64,000 nt of DNA from Hydrogenispora ethanolica (GTDB lineage Bacteria > Bacillota > UBA4882 > UBA8346), in assembly GCF_004340685.1 (NCBI RefSeq), contig NZ_SLUN01000003.1, positions 62,001-126,000 of the forward strand, given 5' to 3'. The translations under genes and the position numbers were made by a program. Below are positions 8,957 through 16,373 of the stretch, one piece after another (positions within the stretch are counted from its first letter, which is position 1; every line of letters starts with the position of its first letter). Below the pieces are notes generated by a model. The model saw only the letters and a list, made by a program, of their open reading frames with translations. It was not told where the DNA came from and made no database searches.

Positions 8957-8980
8957 TAATAGTTTGACGTCAAACTATTA
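8957..8980. promoter_or_regulatory. MarR operator upstream of the PNPOx/nitroreductase genes
   Basis: A perfect 24-bp palindrome with core AGTTTGAC/GTCAAACT. The same core occurs in the promoter of the adjacent marR gene (9424-9443). It lies about 33 bp upstream of the start codon at 8924, overlapping the expected promoter, so it is a likely repressor site. Confidence 0.78.
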
Positions 8981-8991
8981 AGATAAAAAAT

Positions 8992-9414
8992 TTAAAAGTT
9001 CCTTTGGATCTTGGACAACAGTTCGATCAGGCATTGCCGTTCGGCGGCGGAGATATCCCGGTAGGCTTGGTCCAGGAGTTTTCCGGAGATCGCATCGAGC
9101 GCCGGCTTTAAGGCCCGGCCCCGATCGGTCAGTTTGACGAAGCTGACCCGGTTGTCGGCAGTTTCTTTGATCTTGAGCACATAGCCCAAACCGATCAGTT
9201 TGTCGACCAGCGCGGTGACGGTCGATTTGTCTCTATCGATGGTCTTGGCCAGATCGGTCATTGTCAGGGCGTCCCGCTGGAACAACGCGTAAAGGATATC
9301 GCCATGGGAAGGGACCAAGCCTTTGATGTCATGCTCCGCCATCTCCTGGATGATGAAACGGTTGGCTTTTTCCCGGATATTCGAGATAAGGGAGATAATG
9401 GCGCTGGTGTTCAT
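8992..9414 (-). CDS. MarR family transcriptional regulator
   Basis: A 140-residue winged-helix regulator. It has LTMTDLAKTIDRDKSTVTAL as recognition helices and ETADNRVSFVKLTDRGRAL as wing. In-frame starts at 9438 and 9435 lie inside the promoter palindrome, so ATG 9414 is preferred. A consensus promoter (TTGACA, 17 bp, TATAAT) would start transcription at or next to this ATG, which suggests a leaderless mRNA. The gene is probably autorepressed and also controls the flavoprotein genes downstream; many relatives sense oxidants or phenolic compounds. Confidence 0.87.
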   Translation of the reverse strand: MNTSAIISLISNIREKANRFIIQEMAEHDIKGLVPSHGDILYALFQRDALTMTDLAKTIDRDKSTVTALVDKLIGLGYVLKIKETADNRVSFVKLTDRGRALKPALDAISGKLLDQAYRDISAAERQCLIELLSKIQRNF

Positions 9415-9420
9415 GGCTTC

Positions 9421-9449
9421 ATTATAGTTTGACATCAAACTATTGTCAA
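9421..9449 (-). promoter_or_regulatory. Consensus sigma-A promoter of marR
   Basis: Read on the minus strand: TTGACA (9449-9444), a spacer of exactly 17, and TATAAT (9426-9421). The spacer is almost filled by the operator palindrome. Predicted transcription start is at or within a base of ATG 9414. Confidence 0.8.
9424..9443. promoter_or_regulatory. MarR operator in the marR promoter
   Basis: ATAGTTTGA-CA-TCAAACTAT is a 9-bp inverted repeat sharing its arms with the palindrome at 8957-8980. It sits between the -35 and -10 boxes, the classic position for repression by steric block. Confidence 0.78.
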
Positions 9450-10372
9450 GAGATTCTTTCGTTGGCTGCCATTGGCCGGTCGTTGGGCCGCAGGGTATTC
9501 CGGGTGATCTCCAGGAAAGCCCGGAGGGCGGGGGAGATCCATTTGTCTTTGTGCCAGGCCACCTGGGTGAAGACTTGAAAATCCGGCCCTGCCCAGGCGA
9601 GCGGCGCCAGCTGGCCCCGGGCGATCTCCTGGGCCACGGTCATCTCCGGCAATACGGTGATTCCCAGTCCCGCCATGACGCATTGCTTAATCCCTTCGAT
9701 GCCGGCAAATTCGATCTTGGCGCCTGGCTGGACTCTGGCCGCCAGCAGCGATTGTTCGAAAAGCTGCCGGTAACTGCAGCCCTGTTCGGTGGTGAAGATC
9801 GCTTCGCCGTCCAGGTCGGTGGGGGAGACCCGTTCCGACCGGGCCAGGCGATGCTGGGGGTGGGCCAGCACCACAATGCGCTCCTCGACCAGCGGCTCCA
9901 CCAGCAGTTGGTCGGATTTGACGGCCAACTCCAGCAGGAAGGCGGCGTCCAGCGTGCCCTGGATCAACAATTCCTGGGAATGGCGGTCCGAGATGATCGG
10001 CCGGAAGATCAACTGCACCTGGGGGTATCTGGACCGGAACTCCCGCAGAATGGGCGGGAGCCGGTAGGTGCATTGGCTCTCATGGGCGCCGATGGTCAGG
10101 GTTCCGGACGGGACTTCGGACCCCGGCACGCTGCTTTTGATCTCGTCCGCGAGGGACAGCATTTTTTGGGCCGCGGCTACCATGCGTTGCCCGGCCGCGG
10201 TCAGCACGACCCGCTTGCCCAGGCGTTCGAAGAGGGGCACTCCCAGTTCGTCCTCGAGCGCCTGAATATGGGCGGTGACGCTGGATTGGGCGTAATTCAG
10301 GGTTTCTGCGGCCTTGCTGAAGCTTAGCTCCTTGGCGAGCACCCGGAAAGTATGGAGGTGTTTCAGTTCCAT
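9446..10372 (-). CDS. LysR family transcriptional regulator
   Basis: A 308-residue regulator. An N-terminal helix-turn-helix (HTFRVLAKELSFSKAAETLN, QSSVTAHIQALEDELG) precedes a periplasmic-binding-fold effector domain (GTLTIGAHES, GIKQCVMAGLGITVLPE). It is divergent from the asparaginase-aspartase genes and is a candidate for their regulator, by the usual LysR arrangement. Its 3' end abuts the marR promoter. It resembles the second LysR in the window (60793) in layout and motifs, suggesting paralogues. Effector unknown. Confidence 0.88.
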   Translation of the reverse strand: MELKHLHTFRVLAKELSFSKAAETLNYAQSSVTAHIQALEDELGVPLFERLGKRVVLTAAGQRMVAAAQKMLSLADEIKSSVPGSEVPSGTLTIGAHESQCTYRLPPILREFRSRYPQVQLIFRPIISDRHSQELLIQGTLDAAFLLELAVKSDQLLVEPLVEERIVVLAHPQHRLARSERVSPTDLDGEAIFTTEQGCSYRQLFEQSLLAARVQPGAKIEFAGIEGIKQCVMAGLGITVLPEMTVAQEIARGQLAPLAWAGPDFQVFTQVAWHKDKWISPALRAFLEITRNTLRPNDRPMAANERIS

Positions 10373-10431
10373 CGGTCCCTATCTCCTATCGGTTTTCCCG
10401 ATTGATTTGATTGTTTTTATCGTTTGACATC

Positions 10432-10440
10432 ATTATAGCA
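10432..10440 (-). promoter_or_regulatory. Extended -10 promoter element for the LysR gene
   Basis: Read on the minus strand, TGCTATAAT is a full extended -10 box, 60 bp upstream of the LysR start codon. No good -35 box accompanies it, as is common for extended -10 promoters. Confidence 0.45.
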
Positions 10441-10545
10441 GATAGTTTACCATAAAAATAGACCGAAAAAAGGGATGCTCTGCTGGGCATCCAGGAAACT
10501 TTTCGTGAAATTGATACATAAGGATGGACTCAGGAGGGGGTTGGC

Positions 10546-11616
10546 ATGAAAAGGGTCTTATGCATTGGAACCGGCGGCACCATCGCTTCATCGGACGGAG
10601 CCGACGGCCTAACCCCGGTCTACAGCCCCGATATCTTGTTGGAATTCATCCCGGAAGTCCAACGGATCTGCGAGGTTGATTCCCTGCCGATCATGAATAT
10701 CGACAGCACCAATATGCAGCCCCGGCACTGGCTGGCGATAGCGGAAGCCGTCCGCCGGAACTATGCCGCCTACGACGGTTTTGTCATCACCCACGGCACC
10801 GATACGCTGGCCTACACCGCCGCGATGCTCTCCTATCTCTTGCAGAACAGCCGGAAACCGGTTGTCATTACCGGATCCCAAAAACCGATGGCCGCCTCAA
10901 AGACCGACGGTCCCACCAATCTCCGGGATGCGGTCCGCTACGCCTGTGACGGCCGGGCCGGGGTGTACATTGTCTTCAACGGCCAGGTGATCAATGGTTG
11001 CCGGGCGGTCAAGATCCGCACCCGGAGCTACAATGCTTTCGAAAGCGTCAACTACCCCGCGGTGGCCAGCATCTACGGAGCGGAGATCGCTTACAACCCC
11101 TATTATAGCTGGCCGCCGGCCGAGGCCGGCGAGCGGTTCTACGACGCGATCGCTCCCGAGGTGATGCTGGTGAAACTGATGCCCGGCGTCACTCCGGATA
11201 TCTTCGATTTCATCAAGGGAAAATACCGGGGGGTGGTGATCGAGAGCTACGGCAGCGGCGGGATCCCTTTCCTGGGCGCCGGCAATCTGCTGGTCAAGGT
11301 GAACGAGCTGGTCGCGGCGGGCGTGGTCGTCGTCATCACCACCCAGTGTTTATTGGAAGGGGGCAACCTGAACCTCTACGAGGTCGGCCGCAAGCTCCTG
11401 CAAAGCCGGGTCATTCCGGCCTACGACATGACCACGGAGGCGGCGGTCACCAAGCTGATGTGGGCCCTGGGCCAGGCCTCCGGCTTCGCGGCGGTCCGGG
11501 AACTCTTTTTGACCCCCATCGCCAACGATCTGAGCCTGCCTGGTCCGGAAGCTGCGCCGGAGCCGGAGAATCGGTACTTACCCGGGATGAAGGAGATGTT
11601 GACCGGTGAATGTTAG
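10546..11616 (+). CDS. ansA: L-asparaginase (type I, cytoplasmic)
   Basis: Hydrolyses asparagine to aspartate and ammonia. In 356 residues both catalytic motifs are visible: GTGGTIAS with the nucleophile Thr12, and HGTDTLAY with Thr85 and Asp86; a conserved Lys lies in SQKPMAASKTDGPTN. No signal peptide is present. A strong GGAGGGGG site precedes the ATG, and a GGATGC/GCATCC hairpin (10473-10492) lies in the leader. It overlaps the aspartase start by 11 bp, so the product aspartate passes to the next enzyme. Confidence 0.93.
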   Translation: MKRVLCIGTGGTIASSDGADGLTPVYSPDILLEFIPEVQRICEVDSLPIMNIDSTNMQPRHWLAIAEAVRRNYAAYDGFVITHGTDTLAYTAAMLSYLLQNSRKPVVITGSQKPMAASKTDGPTNLRDAVRYACDGRAGVYIVFNGQVINGCRAVKIRTRSYNAFESVNYPAVASIYGAEIAYNPYYSWPPAEAGERFYDAIAPEVMLVKLMPGVTPDIFDFIKGKYRGVVIESYGSGGIPFLGAGNLLVKVNELVAAGVVVVITTQCLLEGGNLNLYEVGRKLLQSRVIPAYDMTTEAAVTKLMWALGQASGFAAVRELFLTPIANDLSLPGPEAAPEPENRYLPGMKEMLTGEC

Positions 11617-13033
11617 AATGGAAAGCGATTCCCTGGGGACCAAGGAGATCCCCGCCGATGCCTATTACGGCATTCAGAGTGCCCGGGCCTTGGAGAATTT
11701 TGCGATCACCGGCTACCGGTTGAATTCATTTATGATCGGGTCCCTGGCCATGATCAAGAAAAGTTGCGCCGAGGCCAACATCTATGTGGGCATTCTGGAT
11801 CCCCGGATCGGCCGGGCCATCATCGCGGCAGCCGAAGAAGTGATGGAAGGCAGATTCCACGACCAGTTCGTGGTCGACGTGATTCAGGGTGGGGCCGGCA
11901 CCTCCATCAACATGAACGCCAACGAGGTCATCGCCAACCGGGCCATCGAGATCCTGGGCGGCCGGAAGGGCGATTACACGCTGGTCTCACCCAATACTCA
12001 CGTCAATATGTCGCAATCGACCAACGACGTCTTCCCGACCGCCATCCGGATCAGCGCGCTCAAGATGGCCGCCGGGTTGGAGGATGCCTTGCGCGGCCTG
12101 CTGGCCGCCCTGGAAGCGAAGAGCCGGGAGTTTGACGATGTGCTCAAGGTCGGCCGCACCCATCTGCAGGACGCGGTCCCGATCCGGCTGGGCCAGGAAT
12201 TCGCGGCCTATGCCAAGATGATCGCCCGCGACCGGGTCCGGCTGAAGCGTTCCCTGGAAGAGCTGCAGCTGATCAACATGGGAGCCACCGCCACCGGGAC
12301 CGGGCTAAATTGCGACGTCAACTACGCGCTGGTGGTCACCCGCAGGCTGCGGGAGATCACCGGCCTCGATCTGATCGCCGCCTCGGACCTGGTCGATGCG
12401 ACCCAAAACCTGGACGCGCTGGCCGACGTGTCGGCGCGCCTGAAAATCCTGGCCCTCAGCCTGTCGAAGATCGCCAATGACCTGCGCCTGCTGGCCTCGG
12501 GGCCCCGGGCCGGCCTGGCCGAGATCAACCTGCCGCCGGTGCAGCCGGGTTCCTCGATCATGCCCGGCAAGGTCAATCCGGTCATCGCCGAAGTCGTGAA
12601 CCAGATCTCGTTCCAGGTGGCGGGCAATGATCTGACCATCGGCCTGGCGGTGGGCGCCGGCCAGCTGGAGTTGAATGTAATGGAGCCGGTGGCCGCCTAT
12701 AATCTGTTGCAGAGCATCGCGATCCTGACCAACGGGATCAACATCTTCACCGAAAAATGCATCCGGGGCATCACCGCCAACCGCGAACGCTGCAAAGAGT
12801 ACCTGGAGAACAGCATCGGCGTGATCACCGCGCTCAATCCGCACGTGGGTTACGAGCAGGCGGCCGCCCTGGCCCACGAAGCCCTGGTCACCGGCAAGAC
12901 CGTCCGCGAGTTGTTGCGCGAGAAGCAAATCTTCACGGACGAGGAGATCGACACCATCTTCAATGTCAAGGAGATGACCATGCCCGGCATCGCCGGACGC
13001 CGGCTGCTGAAGACGCAACCGCTGCTGCCGTAA
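11606..13033 (+). CDS. aspA: Aspartate ammonia-lyase
   Basis: Converts aspartate to fumarate and ammonia. The 475 residues show the fumarase/aspartase superfamily signature SSIMPGKVNP near residue 315 and the HTNMSQS-like substrate segment NTHVNMSQSTNDVFPTA. The GTG at 11606 has a suitable AGGAG site; ATG 11618 is an alternative and gives the more usual N-terminus. With the upstream asparaginase it forms a two-step asparagine catabolic operon that releases two ammonia molecules and fumarate. Confidence 0.93.
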   Translation: MNVRMESDSLGTKEIPADAYYGIQSARALENFAITGYRLNSFMIGSLAMIKKSCAEANIYVGILDPRIGRAIIAAAEEVMEGRFHDQFVVDVIQGGAGTSINMNANEVIANRAIEILGGRKGDYTLVSPNTHVNMSQSTNDVFPTAIRISALKMAAGLEDALRGLLAALEAKSREFDDVLKVGRTHLQDAVPIRLGQEFAAYAKMIARDRVRLKRSLEELQLINMGATATGTGLNCDVNYALVVTRRLREITGLDLIAASDLVDATQNLDALADVSARLKILALSLSKIANDLRLLASGPRAGLAEINLPPVQPGSSIMPGKVNPVIAEVVNQISFQVAGNDLTIGLAVGAGQLELNVMEPVAAYNLLQSIAILTNGINIFTEKCIRGITANRERCKEYLENSIGVITALNPHVGYEQAAALAHEALVTGKTVRELLREKQIFTDEEIDTIFNVKEMTMPGIAGRRLLKTQPLLP

Positions 13034-13059
13034 AGACTGGCGCAGCGAAAAACCTCTCC

Positions 13060-13089
13060 AACCTTCCGGTTCGCGCGGAAGGTTTTTCT
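13060..13089 (+). terminator. Rho-independent terminator after aspA
   Basis: AACCTTCC (13060-13067) pairs with GGAAGGTT (13077-13084), and five T residues begin at 13083. Confidence 0.8.
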
Positions 13090-13240
13090 TCGTTCCGCGC
13101 GGACGGGAGCGCTGGATGCCGATCCCCGCCGGCCATTACCGCGAATGGCCCAAAAACGCTTCTTCCGCCATTGACAGCGGCGTCCCGATGGCCTATGATA
13201 GACGGGACATCCATGAGCGCAACAAGATGAGGGACAGGAC

Positions 13241-14455
13241 ATGATGGTACGGGCCGGTTTGCTGTTGGGATTGGTATTGATCGTTTTTTCGCTGGGCAAG
13301 AGCCCGGTCTTCCGGGTGGACCGGGCCGGGGCGGCGATCATCGCCGCGACGCTGATGGTGGGCCTGGGCGTGCTCGATTTCGCTGGGGCGATCCGGGCCA
13401 TCGATTTCCGGACCCTGCTGATTCTGTTCTTTATGATGATCGTCATTGCCAACCTCAAGGTGGCCGGTTTTTTCGACCTGATCGGCTCGGTGCTGCTGCG
13501 CCGCGTCGCCACCCGGCGGCAACTGCTGCTGGCGGTGATCTTCATCAGCGGCGGGCTCTCCGCCGTCTGCATCAACGACATCGTCTGCCTGCTATTCACG
13601 CCCATCGTCTTGCTGGTTTGCGCCAAGGCGCGCTGCAATCCGCTGCCGCATCTGCTCGGCGTGGCCATCGCCTCCAATATCGGCAGCGCCGCCACTTTCC
13701 TCGGCAATCCCCAGAATATCCTGATCGCCAGTCTCTCCGGCGTGCCGTTCCTGACCTATTTCCGGACCGCGCTGCCCGTGGCCCTGGCCGGCCTGGCCTG
13801 CGCCTACTGGGTCATCGCCCGGCTGTACCGGCGGGAGCTGCAAGGCCCGCTTCCTGCGCTGGAGCAGGATAGGGTCGGCTGCCATCGCTATCTGGCATTC
13901 AAAAGCCTGATCGTGCTGGCGCTGGTGATCGCGGGCTATATCGCCGGCCAGGATCTGGCGCTCACTTCCAGCCTGGGCGCGGCCTTCCTGCTGATCACGC
14001 GGCGGGTCAAGCCGAATAAGATCTATGCCAGCATCGATTTCAACCTCTTGATCATCTTCGCCGGCCTGTTCGTGCTGGTGGGCGGGTTGGAACAGAGCGG
14101 GCTGGCGCGCCTGCTGGTCCGGGAGGCGGCCCGCTGGGTCGACTTGCAGAACCGGGCGGTCTTCGCCCTGTTGACGGTGGCCTTATCCAATCTGGTCAGC
14201 AATGTCCCGGCGGTGCTGCTGCTCAAGTTCTTCCTGCCCGAGACCGGGGCCGCCGCCTGGTGGCAAGCCCTGGCGCTCTTCTCGACCTTCGCCGGCAATC
14301 TGACCATCACCGGCTCCATCGCCAACCTGATCGTGGTCGAGATCGCCAAGCGCCATAACGTCCGGATCGGGTTCGCCGATTATCTGAAGGCGGGCTTGCC
14401 GGTCACCCTCATCACCTCGCTCCTGGGACTCGTCTTTTTCCACTGGCTGTCGTAA
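13241..14455 (+). CDS. SLC13/ArsB-type anion transporter
   Basis: A 404-residue membrane protein with about ten hydrophobic segments. Family marks are SAVCINDIVCLLFTPIVL and the mirrored SNLVSNVPAVLLLKFF, each with the N-D/N-P helical hairpin of the ion-transporter superfamily, plus GSAATFLGNPQNILIA. This places it near the CitM/ArsB/NhaD group. Substrate is not evident. Its location after aspA suggests a dicarboxylate such as fumarate or aspartate, but a terminator separates them, so the link is only positional. Confidence 0.78.
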   Translation: MMVRAGLLLGLVLIVFSLGKSPVFRVDRAGAAIIAATLMVGLGVLDFAGAIRAIDFRTLLILFFMMIVIANLKVAGFFDLIGSVLLRRVATRRQLLLAVIFISGGLSAVCINDIVCLLFTPIVLLVCAKARCNPLPHLLGVAIASNIGSAATFLGNPQNILIASLSGVPFLTYFRTALPVALAGLACAYWVIARLYRRELQGPLPALEQDRVGCHRYLAFKSLIVLALVIAGYIAGQDLALTSSLGAAFLLITRRVKPNKIYASIDFNLLIIFAGLFVLVGGLEQSGLARLLVREAARWVDLQNRAVFALLTVALSNLVSNVPAVLLLKFFLPETGAAAWWQALALFSTFAGNLTITGSIANLIVVEIAKRHNVRIGFADYLKAGLPVTLITSLLGLVFFHWLS

Positions 14456-14592
14456 TCCAGCCGCTTGGGCCGGAAATTCGTCGTAAGCTTTTCCAAGACC
14501 TGGCAGTCTTTTCGTTTGCGGCAATCTACGATATAATAAAGTATAAAATGAGTTGATAATCGCTTCATCTTATCTGGTTTGGAGGATACGCG

Positions 14593-14919
14593 ATGGGCAA
14601 AGAAGAGATTGTCTGCGAATTAACTCGCCGAATTACCACACAGATCCGACCACGGACGATTATTCTCTTTGGTTCTGTGGCGAAGGGTCTCGATAATCCC
14701 GAATCGGATCTCGATCTGTTGGTGGTCTGGGATGAAGAAAAAACCTTATCGAACCGGGAACGCAGCTTAAAACTGCGCCGTTTGATCGGAATGATCGATA
14801 ATCCGCTGGATCTAATGACCTGTACGACTGAAGAATTGCGAAAAGCGTTGGCGGAACCGAACTCTTTTACTTCACAAATTGTCAAAGAAGGGAGAGTTGT
14901 TTATGGTCGACTCGATTGA
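14593..14919 (+). CDS. Minimal nucleotidyltransferase domain protein (MNT)
   Basis: A 108-residue nucleotidyltransferase of the pol-beta fold. It has the GSVAKG motif followed by SDLDLLVV with the paired metal-binding acidic residues, and a third acidic residue in PLDLMT. Partnered with a HEPN protein by a 17-bp overlap, it matches the MNT-HEPN class of toxin-antitoxin pairs, in which MNT can AMPylate the HEPN toxin. GGAGGATACGCG precedes the start, and an AT-rich leader with TATAAT (14532-14537) lies upstream. The pair is visibly more AT-rich than its neighbours, suggesting recent acquisition. Confidence 0.85.
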   Translation: MGKEEIVCELTRRITTQIRPRTIILFGSVAKGLDNPESDLDLLVVWDEEKTLSNRERSLKLRRLIGMIDNPLDLMTCTTEELRKALAEPNSFTSQIVKEGRVVYGRLD

Positions 14920-15292
14920 TCCCGGTAAGTGGTTCGGACGTTCCCTTCAAGACTTACGGACGATTGCCAATAATTTAAAGGACGATCCGGAGTTTTTGGC
15001 CCCGGTTAATTGCTATTTAGCTCAGCAGGCAGTAGAGAAACTGCTAAAGACATATCTTTTGGCGAAAAAGGGCGAACTTCTCAAAACACATGATTTAATG
15101 TTTTTATTGAAAAAATGTACTGAAATCCATGAAGAATTCATTAATCTGCAAAGTACGGTTGAAATCTTGAATGCCTATGCAATTGAGGCCCGCTATCCCG
15201 GAGATTTTTTTGACAATATCTCGGCGGCTCAGGCTCAAGAAGCTTATGAAGCGGCTCTTTCGATTAAAGAATTTGTGAATCAATTGCTGTAA
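14903..15292 (+). CDS. HEPN domain protein
   Basis: A 129-residue all-helical HEPN protein. It shows FGRSLQDLRTIANNL, YLAQQAVEKLLKTYLLAK and KTHDLMFLL, matching the HEPN family that pairs with MNT proteins. The start at 14903 follows a GGGAGAG site inside the MNT gene. The R-x4-6-H RNase motif of active HEPN toxins is not evident, so this may be the nucleotide-binding type rather than an RNase. It likely works with the MNT protein; whether it is toxic cannot be told from sequence. Confidence 0.82.
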   Translation: MVDSIDPGKWFGRSLQDLRTIANNLKDDPEFLAPVNCYLAQQAVEKLLKTYLLAKKGELLKTHDLMFLLKKCTEIHEEFINLQSTVEILNAYAIEARYPGDFFDNISAAQAQEAYEAALSIKEFVNQLL

Positions 15293-15320
15293 AAGAAGAG
15301 ATAAAAGACTCTACTCCTCA

Positions 15321-15725
15321 TCATTTTTGAAAACCCTTCACCAACTTCATCCCCAACCATAATAAGGCCAGAACCCAGAGGATCACGATGATCGCGGCGG
15401 CGCGCCAGTTTTTGGGATGAGCGCGTGCTTCGGACTCGGCCCGCTCCTGATATTCGGCCAGTACCTCCCGGGGAATCCAGTGAATGAGCAGCTTGATCCC
15501 GAGCGGAACCAGGAGCAGATCATCCAAATAACCGAGCACCGGAATGAAATCGGGGATCAGATCGATGGGGCTGAAGGCATAGCCAAGGACCAACACCGCC
15601 AGCCACTTCGCGTACCAGGGAACACGCGGATCTTTGTACGCCAGCCAGAGGGCGTAAGTCTGCCGCCTTAAAAGCCATGTGATAAAGTCTCTTTCCAAAC
15701 GATTCGACTGGCAAGAGGATTTCAA
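15321..15725 (-). CDS. DUF1232 membrane protein with repeat-derived N-terminus
   Basis: The DUF1232 core is clear: YALWLAYKDPRVPWYAKWL, SPIDLIPDFIPVLGYLDD, then a C-terminal membrane helix. Function of the family is unknown. The first 18 or so codons lie inside copy B of the dispersed repeat, so RDFITWLL comes from the repeat and replaces the native start. The only usable start is TTG 15725, within the repeat and with no ribosome site; the frame is closed just upstream. The gene may be damaged or rely on weak initiation. Confidence 0.7.
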   Translation of the reverse strand: MKSSCQSNRLERDFITWLLRRQTYALWLAYKDPRVPWYAKWLAVLVLGYAFSPIDLIPDFIPVLGYLDDLLLVPLGIKLLIHWIPREVLAEYQERAESEARAHPKNWRAAAIIVILWVLALLWLGMKLVKGFQK

Positions 15726-15798
15726 AACGACTTTATCACTTGCTTTTCTGAGCTTTTGTGTTCACCCTGACCTTCGGGCAGGGTTTATCACAACGCTT
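15672..15798 (-). repeat. Dispersed two-hairpin repeat, copy B
   Basis: Reverse orientation relative to copy A. It has the ATGTGATAAAGTC/GACTTTATCAC stem, the linker TTGCTTTTCTGAGCTTTTGT and the CACCCTG/CAGGGTTTATCAC module. Its core shares CAGTCGAATCG with the related core of the copy at 62431. It overlaps the 5' end of the DUF1232 gene. Confidence 0.8.
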
Positions 15799-16094
15799 CG
15801 AAGAGGCGGGCTTTTTGGACGCCGCTATCCCAAAGGGTTTTGACGCGCGCTTTGATTCGTAAAAGCCGTCGCAGCGGTCGGATCAAAGAATACCGCTCCT
15901 TTCCTTCTGCTCCTTATTTTACGACGGGGATTCCGTCGTTATTGACTCGCCGCGAAAAAAGTTTGGCGCTTCCCCGGCGCGAAACCATTCGCTTTTGAGG
16001 AAAGCCTGGACCGTAGGCATGAGCATGCCTGGCAGTGGACCGGGGCCGCGGGCAGCAAAACCTCGGAACGAAGGAACGAATTGGGAAAAGACGA
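15799..16094. other. Gene-free stretch with several hairpins
   Basis: No supported gene. Hairpins are visible: CTTTGAT/ATCAAAG around 15850-15887, ACGACGG/CCGTCGT at 15921-15939, and AGGCAT/ATGCCT near 16015-16030. A GAGGAAAG string near 15998 resembles part of RNase P RNA, but the rest of that RNA is absent. The function is unknown. Confidence 0.35.
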
Positions 16095-16123
16095 TTGTCA
16101 ACTCGGAAGCGATGGGTTATAAT
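16095..16123 (+). promoter_or_regulatory. Strong sigma-A promoter for a candidate RNA
   Basis: TTGTCA (16095-16100), a 17-bp spacer and TATAAT (16118-16123). Predicted start is near 16130. No protein start with a ribosome site follows within 200 bp, and a terminator lies at 16305-16330. Confidence 0.7.
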
Positions 16124-16129
16124 TAAAAT

Positions 16130-16330
16130 CATTCCAGAAAAAGGAGCGATTCGTTTGCCGTCTACCTTGTAATGGACAAATGAAAACCGCACGACTTACC
16201 GTTTTGAACCGGGGTTGCCCCACGCTGAAGGGGCGGCCTTGTTTCGGTATGTCGTGCCTTTTTGGCCATTACAAGGAACGCAATGATTTCCCATGAATTC
16301 TGCGGAAGCCTCAAGTGGGGCTTCTTTTTT
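16130..16330 (+). ncRNA. Candidate structured small RNA of about 200 nt
   Basis: A promoter and a terminator bound a segment that folds as one long interrupted rod. CCTTGTAATGG pairs perfectly with CCATTACAAGG, then GCACGACTTACCG pairs with CGGTATGTCGTGC (one mismatch), then GGTTGCCCC pairs with GGGGCGGCC around a short loop. Weaker pairing (CGTT/AACG, ATT/AAT) may close the base. Length and bulged-rod shape recall 6S RNA, but no 6S consensus sequence could be confirmed, so the class is left open. Confidence 0.55.
16305..16330 (+). terminator. Rho-independent terminator of the candidate RNA
   Basis: GAAGCC pairs with GGCTTC, followed by six T residues (16325-16330). It ends upstream of the zinc-ribbon/S4 gene at 16374. 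Confidence 0.85.
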
Positions 16331-16373
16331 GTTGCGTTCCTTTACCGAATTTACAGAAAGGGTGAAGGGCGCC

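Noticed and set aside
15990-16090. Possible RNase P RNA because of a GAGGAAAG string
   Set aside because: The remaining conserved RNase P regions are not present nearby, and the segment is too short.
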